A stretch of 64,000 bases of DNA from a virus. The stretch covers positions 1 through 64,000 of IMG/VR virus record IMGVR_UViG_3300042261_002390; one strand, given 5' to 3'. The translations under genes and the position numbers were made by a program. Shown piece after piece: positions 1-7,759 of the stretch. Under the pieces are notes generated by a model that had not been told where the DNA came from, made no database searches, and worked only from the letters and a program-made list of their open reading frames with translations. How positions within the stretch are numbered: the first letter of the stretch is position 1; every line of letters begins with the position of its first letter.

Positions 1-402
1 TTATATCCTAATTTTATCATTGCATTTTTTACTAATGTCTGTGCTTGTGAGATACTTATTGGTTTTTTTTTGTGGATTAAAACCAGTGGTACTTAGCCAT
101 TCTTGAAATCCATCTTGGAACTCTTGTGGTGTATCGATACGAGATGCAGCATATTTGACTGATGCTGATTTATCTGTTGCTTTTTGTAAATATGCCACAT
201 CAGCAGGTACTTTGTATTGCGTCGTTGGTAATTGTTCGTCAATTGGTACGCAGTTAGGTACTTCTTTACCTTCCTTATCTTTCATACCATATTGTTTATA
301 GCCATCCCAACATGAATCTTCTTCATTTAACACCGTTTTATATCCGGGATTTATTTTTCCCATCATTTCAAATAGTTTCTGTTTATTTTGAACATTTTTC
401 AT
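1..402 (-). CDS. Small putative internal virion protein with LFEMMG leader
   Basis: The 133-residue protein has no recognised enzymatic domain. Its N-terminus (QKLFEMMGKI then TVLNEED) matches leaders seen at 3986, 5177, 7760 and 32212, and ends in an L-x-E site of the type cut by T4 prohead protease. Next comes a Cys-containing segment (SCWDGYKQYGMK, then VPNCVPID) that I recall from other phage hypothetical proteins. I chose the ATG at 402 rather than the longer reading from 474 because the reverse-strand octamer GTATTTAT (418-425) lies inside the longer version, 15 bases before this ATG. The stop codon is the first three bases of the window, so the gene is complete. Role as a packaged head protein is inference. 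Confidence 0.7.
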   Translation of the reverse strand: MKNVQNKQKLFEMMGKINPGYKTVLNEEDSCWDGYKQYGMKDKEGKEVPNCVPIDEQLPTTQYKVPADVAYLQKATDKSASVKYAASRIDTPQEFQDGFQEWLSTTGFNPQKKTNKYLTSTDISKKCNDKIRI

Positions 403-417
403 GTCACCGATTTTAAT

Positions 418-425
418 ATAAATAC
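418..425 (-). promoter_or_regulatory. GTATTTAT putative late promoter
   Basis: ATAAATAC on the plus strand, 15 bases upstream of the reverse-strand start at 402. It fixes that start because the longer ORF would contain the promoter. Confidence 0.6.
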
Positions 426-592
426 CACAATAACAAAAAAATGCACCAAGAAATATGGTGCATTTTAATCTCATCAGTCAGTCTCAAATTTTACGTAACC
501 ACTGTCTGGCAATAAAATTTTGAAAAATCATTCCTGATTTTCTCTCAGACATAACTTAATTCATTCATACATTAAGCAATGATTTTCATTTA

Positions 593-600
593 ATAAATAC
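593..600 (-). promoter_or_regulatory. Orphan reverse-strand GTATTTAT octamer
   Basis: An exact copy of the octamer with no convincing gene directly downstream; only ORFs of about 20 codons follow before 474. It may be a second promoter for the gene at 1-402, or chance. Confidence 0.3.
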
Positions 601-642
601 TGTATTTCATGAAATTTATTATGGATTAATATAAAACATTTA

Positions 643-650
643 GTATTTAT
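643..650 (+). promoter_or_regulatory. GTATTTAT putative late promoter
   Basis: The octamer ends 16 bases before the ATG at 667, the usual spacing in this window. Confidence 0.6.
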
Positions 651-666
651 TATAAATTTTAAATCG

Positions 667-1266
667 ATGAGCACAAAAAATTTAATAAAAATCATTAATG
701 AAACTATTGAAGAATTTGATTTTCTCAATAACGAATCTTCGCTTATGGAACAGGAAACCATTGAATTGCTGAAAAATGAAGATTTACAGAAACGATTTAT
801 TTGTGATTCATTATTGGAGAGAAATGATAAAATAAAAATCCTTAATAATGAAACAGCTAGTTTAGACGGTAATTGGGAAGATGACCCTGAAAACGCAAAC
901 ATGCTTTCAATTCAATATGACCTAAAGTTACAATACACATATGATTCGAGTAAAGAACCTTTAGTATTTAATTTATTTTTTTATGGTGATAATGTTAGTA
1001 TTTCTACAGCAGATAGATTTGAAAAGGGCGATTATTACTCACCATCAGAAGGAGAATCTTGGTTTAGAAATATTGAATGGGATGATATTAATGTTGAATT
1101 GGCAACCGAAGAAGGTGATGAAATTAGATTTATAGCATTTGAAAAAGCACCGTATAATATTAAAAGAATATTCATACGTGAATTTGTCGAAAATTTTATT
1201 AGTTCATATACGAATATGGATGTTCGTGATAATATTGATAAATCACAAGTAACACAATTCTGCTGA
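667..1266 (+). CDS. Hypothetical protein
   Basis: A 199-residue acidic protein that I do not recognise. The first 60 residues are predicted mostly helical and charged; residues 70-165 look beta-rich (LKLQYTYDSS, LVFNLFFYGDNVSIS). It starts 16 bases after a GTATTTAT octamer and ends one base before the next gene (1268), so the two are probably co-transcribed and translationally coupled. No signal peptide or membrane segment is visible. Real-gene status rests on length, promoter and coupling. Confidence 0.75.
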   Translation: MSTKNLIKIINETIEEFDFLNNESSLMEQETIELLKNEDLQKRFICDSLLERNDKIKILNNETASLDGNWEDDPENANMLSIQYDLKLQYTYDSSKEPLVFNLFFYGDNVSISTADRFEKGDYYSPSEGESWFRNIEWDDINVELATEEGDEIRFIAFEKAPYNIKRIFIREFVENFISSYTNMDVRDNIDKSQVTQFC

Positions 1267-1267
1267 G

Positions 1268-1681
1268 ATGAACGAAGAAAAAAAGAAAATACTCGATAAG
1301 ATTAATTTGCTCATCGATAAAAGAAAGGATGAGTTACTTCAAAGATTTCCACATATACATGAAATCGAAGATGGTATCATTATTCGATTTTTTACTAATT
1401 GGAATAATTGCAGTAATAATGAAGAAGTTAGATATAAAAGGTTTGTTAATGAAAGTGATGATGACGATATTACTGTTTTACATTTTATTCCAAAAGGAAC
1501 AAAACTTGAGTTAATGAAGCACGAGTATATCAACTCAATAATATGTATCAACGGTAGAATAAAAATTAAAATAGATAGTGAAGCATTTATACTTGAATCC
1601 AATAAAAAACTATATCTACCTAACAATGAGTTTGAAGCATACGCTTTTGAAGATACTTATGTAATTACACAAAATAAGTAA
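1268..1681 (+). CDS. Cupin-like small protein
   Basis: The 137-residue protein has a helical N-terminal third (KKKILDKINLLIDKRKDELL) and a beta-rich C-terminal half with a single-domain cupin pattern: a pair of strands around HEYINSIICINGRIKI, then a hydrophobic strand and a second half-motif ending AYAFEDTYVI. The usual cupin metal ligands are incomplete: one His in HEY is visible and no HxH. A metal-free binding role is therefore as likely as catalysis. It follows 667-1266 by one base in an apparent two-gene operon and converges on the reverse-strand gene at 1682. Assignment is from fold-like pattern only. Confidence 0.6.
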   Translation: MNEEKKKILDKINLLIDKRKDELLQRFPHIHEIEDGIIIRFFTNWNNCSNNEEVRYKRFVNESDDDDITVLHFIPKGTKLELMKHEYINSIICINGRIKIKIDSEAFILESNKKLYLPNNEFEAYAFEDTYVITQNK

Positions 1682-1894
1682 TTACCATTTCTTTTTAGGT
1701 GCTGCACAAGATGAATACCTGCTTCTTACTTTAGCTGGCATATAGCATCCACATAAATTACATGTTTTATTTGATTTTTTAAAGTCATCACATTCAACAC
1801 AAATCTCTATTCTTTTTTTTGCCAATTCTTCAGCTTCAGGATTTTCAAAAATTAAATTTTTCCAGCCATCATAAATTTCCAATAAAATGCTCAT
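1682..1894 (-). CDS. Small zinc-ribbon-like protein
   Basis: A 70-residue protein whose C-terminal half holds C-x2-C (CVEC), C-x2-C (CNLCGC) and a last Cys before a basic PKKKW tail, consistent with one structural zinc site. Similar short Cys-rich proteins with a CGC-M-x-K pattern occur in phages and bacteria, usually with no assigned function. It lies two bases after the stop of the tail protein at 1897-3900 on the same strand, so it is probably transcribed from the promoter at 3919. A role in folding or assembling that protein is possible but unproven. Confidence 0.7.
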   Translation of the reverse strand: MSILLEIYDGWKNLIFENPEAEELAKKRIEICVECDDFKKSNKTCNLCGCYMPAKVRSRYSSCAAPKKKW

Positions 1895-1896
1895 AA

Positions 1897-3900
1897 TTAT
1901 CGATAAATAATTCTACCACCTTTACTCACTAAAATATTTTCATTTACTTTTGATTCCCAAATAGCATTATGTAATACTTCAGGAGATGTTAATGCATTGT
2001 CATATATTCTTAACTTCTGAATACCACCAATAAATGATGTGTTAAAGTTTTGTTCAATAGTTAAATCATTTTTTCTCAAGTCTTGTACTAAAATATCAGA
2101 TGCGGTATATCTAAAGTTCTTAATAAATAAAGGTTTATCAATGTTAAAAGTATTTGATGTTTGAATCAATAAACCAACATTAATGAAATTTTGTCCACTA
2201 TTATCTGATGTTTTAATTACAGATTTTAAGTTATTCCATGTATTTTGACCAGTAATCAAGCTATTTTGAACAGTTCCACCAGTTAGTACACTATTTGCAT
2301 ACCAACCATAGTTGCTTAAATTTCCAAACATATCAATAACTGGTTCACCTGTTTCGCCATAATACATAATACCGTTAGTATATATGTATTCAAATTCATC
2401 CGGGAATGGATGTAACCCAAGTCTTTCTGCTGTTTGTATACTATTAACAGTAATTGGGAAAGAATATTCAATAGCATTATACACATTAACATCAGTAGTA
2501 TCACTGTATGCTAATATTGATAATAAGTTTGTTACAGAATTACCACTACTATCAACATTTCTAAAGAAACCATCATCAAATATTGATACATCGAAAGTAT
2601 AATCTCTATTAGACAACACTGATATTGGGTTATTAAATTTGATGAAATATGTATTTCCAGTACCACCGGTATAATCAACACGGAAAACAGTATAATCAAA
2701 CTTTTGTGTATCTGCACTTAATACTAGTCCTGATAATGGATTATCACCAATAAGCGGGTTTTCTTGAACCGAAAAATTGGTGTTTATATATGTAGTATCT
2801 TCGCCACTATATAATCCATACGTTTGATAGTCATAATGCCACGAATGTTCTAATCCAAATGAACCGCCACCCCAACTAATTGAATAAGGGACTCCGATTT
2901 GTTTTTCTCTTTGGTTAACAAATCCATGAAAATAAAACTCAGGAAAATTATATATAATCCAATTTGCTCGACCATTTACATAAAATATTAATTTACCTGT
3001 TCTTTGTTTACCACACTCTAGCGATATTGGAGAATTGAATACATAATCGGGAGTAAATACAACATCAATCATAGTAAATCCAGTTACTGTTATTGGTGTT
3101 GGAGATGTATTTGTAATAGTAAATCCAGATAAATCAATATATTTATATGCTAATCGTTTGTCATTTGTTAATTCAAATGCAATCATGTTATTCTTTATAT
3201 TATTGACTTGTGGGTGTTCACTATATTTAATCTCAGTGCTATCTTCGGGATAAATAAAACCTTTTTTAGTTATAGTTTCGCCAACAAATGCATTTAAATA
3301 ATCCCCGGCACTTGTAGTTACACCACTAGTTATTGTTATACCAGTAATTGTCTCACCGCTAAAATATGGATTATATTTATCTTCGGCACGAGCACCCATC
3401 ATAAAGAAAATCCCATGTGATTCGGGTAGAATATTTAAAACAGTTTCAATTGTAATACCATTATTATATCTTGCCGGGAATATAGTATAATTATAATCTT
3501 CTAATTTAAAAAATCCATGTAAATATCCACCGTTCAAATTAAAATAATTTCCACTTGTTGCAGTAATTCCGGTAATTGGTAGATATTCAGTATTAATTGT
3601 CGCACCACTCGTTTGACCAGTAGTTGGATTTAATATGTCATAAAATCCAATTTTATTCATTTTTAGGTACGTGTCATTAGGTGTAAGTGTTTCACCTTCC
3701 CACATTAGTCCATTAGCAACGTCAAATGATGTTAATCCAAAATCATATAAATTAATATTATCAGAAACAGCATTAGTCCACTTATTTAAACTAATTGTAG
3801 TTAGTCCAGTATTGAAGTCAATCCACGATTTAACGTTTGTTAAATCAATATGTATTGCTAAATTATTCGTAATTATACCATTTAAACATTCTAAATTCAT
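1897..3900 (-). CDS. Tail or fibre protein with LamG-like lectin fold
   Basis: A 667-residue, Thr/Gly/Asn-rich, beta-dominated protein typical of phage tail surface proteins. The end (about residues 635-660, KLRIYDNALTSPEVLHNA) matches the signature that closes LamG/concanavalin-A-like domains, and LIFYVNGRANW earlier is the matching strand, so carbohydrate binding on the host surface is likely. Many short G-x-T-I-T/T-G-I-T segments suggest repeated strands. The ATG at 3900 is preferred over an upstream TTG at 3909, with GTATTTAT (3919-3926, reverse) 18 bases before it. Neighbours do not identify its place in the virion. Confidence 0.7.
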   Translation of the reverse strand: MNLECLNGIITNNLAIHIDLTNVKSWIDFNTGLTTISLNKWTNAVSDNINLYDFGLTSFDVANGLMWEGETLTPNDTYLKMNKIGFYDILNPTTGQTSGATINTEYLPITGITATSGNYFNLNGGYLHGFFKLEDYNYTIFPARYNNGITIETVLNILPESHGIFFMMGARAEDKYNPYFSGETITGITITSGVTTSAGDYLNAFVGETITKKGFIYPEDSTEIKYSEHPQVNNIKNNMIAFELTNDKRLAYKYIDLSGFTITNTSPTPITVTGFTMIDVVFTPDYVFNSPISLECGKQRTGKLIFYVNGRANWIIYNFPEFYFHGFVNQREKQIGVPYSISWGGGSFGLEHSWHYDYQTYGLYSGEDTTYINTNFSVQENPLIGDNPLSGLVLSADTQKFDYTVFRVDYTGGTGNTYFIKFNNPISVLSNRDYTFDVSIFDDGFFRNVDSSGNSVTNLLSILAYSDTTDVNVYNAIEYSFPITVNSIQTAERLGLHPFPDEFEYIYTNGIMYYGETGEPVIDMFGNLSNYGWYANSVLTGGTVQNSLITGQNTWNNLKSVIKTSDNSGQNFINVGLLIQTSNTFNIDKPLFIKNFRYTASDILVQDLRKNDLTIEQNFNTSFIGGIQKLRIYDNALTSPEVLHNAIWESKVNENILVSKGGRIIYR

Positions 3901-3918
3901 TTTGCACAAGAATTTATA

Positions 3919-3926
3919 ATAAATAC
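3919..3926 (-). promoter_or_regulatory. GTATTTAT putative late promoter
   Basis: Reverse-strand octamer 18 bases upstream of the tail protein start at 3900; it diverges from the plus-strand copy at 3951. Confidence 0.6.
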
Positions 3927-3950
3927 TATTGGACTTTAATTAATATTATC

Positions 3951-3958
3951 GTATTTAT
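3951..3958 (+). promoter_or_regulatory. GTATTTAT putative late promoter
   Basis: Octamer 27 bases upstream of the ATG at 3986, forming a divergent pair with 3919-3926. Confidence 0.6.
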
Positions 3959-3985
3959 AGAAAATAATAAATTCTAAAGAATCTC

Positions 3986-5149
3986 ATGAATAAAAACATT
4001 AAACTAAGATTATTCGAAATGATGAATAGAGTTGGTGGAATGCCAATTGTTAATGAAGCTGATTCATTACCACCCGGAATTACTAATAATGACATCATTT
4101 CATTGGATGATTTTGTTGATTCAGGCAATATTCAAGAAGATACGACTGGTGTTCAAATGCAACCAGCAGATATAAAAAAAATTGTCGATAAAAGGAAATC
4201 TGATGCTCCACGTGATAGAGAAGACCCATATATTCATTCTAAGACAATTGAAATTATTGATAAAAATGGTAATGAAATCGACCAAGAACAGCTAAAAAAA
4301 ATAATAACGCAAAGACCACCAACACTTTTAAGTAGTAATGAAAAAGTGGGTAAAACAGGTATCTTAAAGATATCATTGCCTGCATATAAAGGATTATATT
4401 ACGATGAAAAAGATGGACAATTTAAAGTAGTTAATACGTGTCCAAACGCTGGTGAATGTAAACTATATTGCTATCAACAAAAGGGTAGGTCTGTTATGTA
4501 TGATAATGCTGCAATTAGTAAAACCAGAATATTAAACTTTTTACTAAACCATTGGGATGCATTTAAATATAAAATGGTTGATGAAATTGAAACAGCCAAA
4601 ATGAGCAATGATAAAAAGGGATTAAAAACTATCGTAAGATGGCATGATTCCGGGGATTTTATTTCTGATAAGTATCTTGATTTAGCTATGGATATTGCAA
4701 GGGAAACACCAGATGTTTTACATTATGCATATACTAAAATGGTTTCATCAGCAAAACGAGCAAACGTACCTAGTAATTTTGTGTTTAGATATTCATTAGA
4801 TACTGGTTCACCCGAAACCGGATTAGTTAACAAATATGAGGATAAACATACTGAAGTAGTGCCTAAGCAATTATTTAAAGACTTAATGTATGCTAAAAAA
4901 GAACCGATTAAAGGTGGAAAAGAATTTAAAAATATTTGGCATTATAATTCAAAACACGATTTAATCGAATTTAAAAACAGATTATCAAAACAATATGGAA
5001 TCGATGTAAATACAATTATAACATTTGATGAAATGCAAAAAATTCCTGAGCAAGGTGATAATAAGTGGAACGTAATTGTTACACCATCAGACCCGGACAC
5101 TGCAGCACATAGAAAAGATGTATTAGGTGTTTATTTATTGATTCATTAA
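3986..5149 (+). CDS. GP88-family protein with putative capsid-targeting leader
   Basis: The 387-residue protein has two parts. Residues 1-24 (LRLFEMMNRV ... PIVNE) are the shared leader seen in four other proteins here, with a V-x-E end. Residues about 120-330 resemble the phage GP88 family (named after a mycobacteriophage gene product, function unknown): a Cys cluster TCPNAGECKLYCY (C152, C158, C162), then RWHDSGDFISDKYL near 216-229. The Cys cluster could bind a metal or iron-sulfur centre; this is inference. The region between the leader and the GP88 core is acidic and probably flexible. If the leader acts like T4 internal-protein signals, the GP88 domain would be packed in the head and injected with DNA. 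Confidence 0.7.
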   Translation: MNKNIKLRLFEMMNRVGGMPIVNEADSLPPGITNNDIISLDDFVDSGNIQEDTTGVQMQPADIKKIVDKRKSDAPRDREDPYIHSKTIEIIDKNGNEIDQEQLKKIITQRPPTLLSSNEKVGKTGILKISLPAYKGLYYDEKDGQFKVVNTCPNAGECKLYCYQQKGRSVMYDNAAISKTRILNFLLNHWDAFKYKMVDEIETAKMSNDKKGLKTIVRWHDSGDFISDKYLDLAMDIARETPDVLHYAYTKMVSSAKRANVPSNFVFRYSLDTGSPETGLVNKYEDKHTEVVPKQLFKDLMYAKKEPIKGGKEFKNIWHYNSKHDLIEFKNRLSKQYGIDVNTIITFDEMQKIPEQGDNKWNVIVTPSDPDTAAHRKDVLGVYLLIH

Positions 5150-5152
5150 TAA

Positions 5153-5160
5153 GTATTTAT
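5153..5160 (+). promoter_or_regulatory. GTATTTAT putative late promoter
   Basis: Octamer 16 bases before the ATG at 5177, just after the stop of the GP88-like gene. Confidence 0.6.
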
Positions 5161-5176
5161 ATAAAATTTAGTAATT

Positions 5177-5632
5177 ATGAAAAAGAACGACAAACAAAGA
5201 CTTTTCGAAGTCATGGGTAGGTTAGATAAAACATTTAAGCCAAAACTCAATGAAGACATAATGAACGCCGAACCAGAAGAACACCAAAACGAAGGCGCAA
5301 CCAATAAAGCTAAGTTAGAAGAATTGGTTAAAATGGCAAAGAAAGCATATAAACATTTGCCAGATGGTGAATTACCTTCATGGGTTCAAGATAATATTAC
5401 AATTGCAAAAGAACGCTTAGGTAGTGTTTGCGGTTGGTTGCATAGCGAAGAAGAAGCCGAAGAAACTGACATGGAAGGTGAACATCGTGATATGGATGAC
5501 GAAGAAGAACACGATGAAGAAGCCGAAGAAACTGAAACTGATGAAGAAGAATCTGACGATGAAGAATCAGAAGAAGAGTCTGAAGAACCAGAAAAAGAAT
5601 CAAAACCAAAAATTCCAGTAAAGAACTGGTAA
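5177..5632 (+). CDS. Acidic putative internal head protein
   Basis: A 151-residue protein. Residues 1-27 hold the leader (KQRLFEVMGRLD then FKPKLNED), almost identical to that of the gene at 32212. Residues 35-85 form a small predicted helical domain (KLEELVKMAKKAYKHLPDG, WVQDNITIAKERL), and residues 90-140 are an extreme Glu/Asp tract followed by a short basic tail. Acidic internal proteins are known in T4-like prohead cores. The L-x-E at the leader's end would be the prohead protease cut site. It has its own octamer at 5153 and is followed 13 bases later by a homing endonuclease gene. Confidence 0.7.
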   Translation: MKKNDKQRLFEVMGRLDKTFKPKLNEDIMNAEPEEHQNEGATNKAKLEELVKMAKKAYKHLPDGELPSWVQDNITIAKERLGSVCGWLHSEEEAEETDMEGEHRDMDDEEEHDEEAEETETDEEESDDEESEEESEEPEKESKPKIPVKNW

Positions 5633-5645
5633 TACGTTATCGATT

Positions 5646-6422
5646 ATGTACAACGAAGCTGATGATAAAAAAACACATAAATCTGGCATATACGTAATTA
5701 AAAATATAATTAACAATAAAATATATGTTGGTCAAACTATTAATATTATTGAAAATAGAATAAAAAGGCATCAATACGAATTGAAAAATAATAAACATGC
5801 TAATATTTATCTACAAAGAGAATTTAATAAGTTTGGTATACATTGTTTTGAATTTAATATATTATATTTCGGCATAATAACTATTGATGAATTAAATGAA
5901 ATTGAAATTAATCTAATTCAAAAATATAAATCGAATGATGAGAATTTTGGTTATAACATCTTACTTGGCGGTAAAAATCAAAAATTACCAGAAACTGTAA
6001 AAAATAAAATAAGCAAATCGTTGTTAAATAATAAATTTACATCAAAAAAAATTGTTCAATATGATATACAAACCGGAAATATTCTTAAAACATGGGATTC
6101 GTTTAATGAAATTAAACGTCAGCTTGGGTTCAATATAGGAAATATTGCCCAATGTTGTAAATTAAATCCGCAATATCCACATTCAAATAAATTTGGTTGG
6201 AGATATTTAGATGATTACGAAAAATCAAATAAAAATGATTTAATGTATGATTTAAATTCAAAAAAACATAAAAAAATTATTGCAATAAACTGTGATGAAA
6301 TAATAGAATTTAAATCAATAAAAGAGGCTGAAGTTTATTTTAATGTTCACAGAAAATTCATACATAGAGTATTATCAGGAAAAAGAAAAAAATATCATAA
6401 TTATGAATTTAAATATGTATAA
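5646..6422 (+). CDS. Free-standing GIY-YIG homing endonuclease
   Basis: The 258-residue protein starts with a GIY-YIG nuclease domain: SGIYVIKN near residues 13-20, KIYVGQT near 26-32, an Arg-bearing helix (ENRIKRHQ), and the conserved Glu region in NEIEINLIQKY. The C-terminal half has two NUMOD-type DNA-binding modules (IVQYDIQTGNILKTW with the following helix-turn-helix, and a second from KIIAINCDE). It has no GTATTTAT octamer and sits tightly between two head-associated genes (13 and 5 bases), as an inserted mobile gene would. Very AT-rich codon use fits a selfish element. Its target site is not visible. Confidence 0.88.
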   Translation: MYNEADDKKTHKSGIYVIKNIINNKIYVGQTINIIENRIKRHQYELKNNKHANIYLQREFNKFGIHCFEFNILYFGIITIDELNEIEINLIQKYKSNDENFGYNILLGGKNQKLPETVKNKISKSLLNNKFTSKKIVQYDIQTGNILKTWDSFNEIKRQLGFNIGNIAQCCKLNPQYPHSNKFGWRYLDDYEKSNKNDLMYDLNSKKHKKIIAINCDEIIEFKSIKEAEVYFNVHRKFIHRVLSGKRKKYHNYEFKYV

Positions 6423-6427
6423 TTTAA

Positions 6428-7438
6428 ATGAAAGAAAATGAAACAATATTAAATAAACCTAGACGAAGCCCAGAAGGACCTAAAAAATATACTGTTTCGG
6501 TAAAAGACCCGAGTACTGGTAATGTTAAAAAGGTTAATTTTGGCGACCCTAACATGGAAATTAAACGTGATAATCCTGAAAGACGTAAGAATTTTCGTGC
6601 TCGTCATAATTGTGATACTGCCACAGATAAAACAACGCCAAGATACTGGTCATGTAAATTTTGGTCAAAAAGAAACGTATCTGACTTGTTGAAAGAAGTA
6701 ATTGAACCAGATAGTGTTGATGTATCATCAATTCAAATGAATGATACATTAAATCCATTAATTTGGGATGAAAATGAAAAGCTTAAAACCGATGTTAGAA
6801 AAGTATTATTATTGAATGCCAAACGATTCATTGAGTTTTCTGATGTTGAAAATCTTAAATTCAACGACATAATTCTAACTGGAAGCATGGCTAATTATAA
6901 CTACAATGACGAATCTGATTTAGATGTACATATCATTATGGATTTCACACAAATATCAGAAAATATTGATTTTGTAGGTGATTTTTTAAAACTAAAAAAA
7001 CAATTATGGAGTGAATTAATACCGATTCAAGTAAAAGGTCATGATGTTGAGATGTATTTTCAAGACATTAATGAACCTCATCATTCATCTGGAACATATT
7101 CACTTATGAAAAACGATTGGGTTCGTAAACCAACGAAAAAAATTGTAAATATCGATGTGGCTAATGTTCAATTAAAATCAGCAGACTTGATGAACGCCAT
7201 TGATGATTTGGAGTCCAATAGAAGTGAAAAGAATTTTTTAAAAAAACACGAACAATTAAAAGATAAAATCAAAAAATACAGACAATCTGGCTTAGACAGC
7301 AATGGTGAATATTCCACCGAAAATCTAGTATTTAAGATACTTAGAAATTCTGGATATTTAAAAAAATTGGTTGACATTAAAAACGATTATCTGACAAACG
7401 AATTAAGTTTAGATGAATTTTTAAATCCAGATTTATGA
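6428..7438 (+). CDS. Nucleotidyltransferase fused to phage RRKNFRARH module
   Basis: Residues 20-80 of this 336-residue protein form a basic module (KKVNFGDPNMEIK, RRKNFRARHNC, YWSCKFWS) that I recall from tailed-phage head-region proteins and that has no settled function. Residues about 145-215 form a polymerase-beta-type nucleotidyltransferase core: GS at 152-153, then SDLDVH with D164 and D166, and a plausible third acidic residue in HDVEMY (D206 or E208). Such enzymes transfer a nucleotide to RNA, protein or drug; the substrate here is unknown. The C-terminus is helical. It follows the homing endonuclease by five bases and overlaps the next start at 7435 by four (ATGA). Confidence 0.75.
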   Translation: MKENETILNKPRRSPEGPKKYTVSVKDPSTGNVKKVNFGDPNMEIKRDNPERRKNFRARHNCDTATDKTTPRYWSCKFWSKRNVSDLLKEVIEPDSVDVSSIQMNDTLNPLIWDENEKLKTDVRKVLLLNAKRFIEFSDVENLKFNDIILTGSMANYNYNDESDLDVHIIMDFTQISENIDFVGDFLKLKKQLWSELIPIQVKGHDVEMYFQDINEPHHSSGTYSLMKNDWVRKPTKKIVNIDVANVQLKSADLMNAIDDLESNRSEKNFLKKHEQLKDKIKKYRQSGLDSNGEYSTENLVFKILRNSGYLKKLVDIKNDYLTNELSLDEFLNPDL

Positions 7439-7683
7439 AAAAATTTATTGTAAAAAAAGAGCAATTAGTTGAATATGTTGAAAAGAAAAAAGCCGAAAAA
7501 ACCTTTTATGACATATTAGAGCAATTACACTTAAGTACCAAAATGTTAAATGAAAACGTATCACATTTAAAGGTAAACCAGTCGATAATTGACAATTACA
7601 GAAGAAAAGATTTAATTACGCCTATGGTGTATGAAATGCTTGTTACATATAAAGTAATTAATGAAAATTATGAAATATTATAA
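7435..7683 (+). CDS. Small hypothetical protein
   Basis: An 82-residue, charged, mostly helical protein that I do not recognise. Its ATG overlaps the stop of the nucleotidyltransferase gene (ATGA), so translation is probably coupled and the two products may act together, as nucleotidyltransferase and small-partner pairs often do (inference). It contains MLNEN near residue 38, similar to the L-N-E ends of the leader peptides, but lacks the LFExMG part. Confidence 0.65.
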   Translation: MKKFIVKKEQLVEYVEKKKAEKTFYDILEQLHLSTKMLNENVSHLKVNQSIIDNYRRKDLITPMVYEMLVTYKVINENYEIL

Positions 7684-7710
7684 CAAAATATCTTTTTTAC
7701 ACTAAAATAA

Positions 7711-7718
7711 GTATTTAT
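7711..7718 (+). promoter_or_regulatory. GTATTTAT putative late promoter
   Basis: Octamer 41 bases upstream of the ATG at 7760. Confidence 0.55.
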
Positions 7719-7759
7719 GAGAAATGTAAATAATAATAGCTATTAATAAAACATAAAAA

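Noticed and set aside
561-902. 113-codon reverse ORF
   Set aside because: It lies antisense to the better-supported gene at 667 and runs through both octamers; composition is a shadow of that gene.
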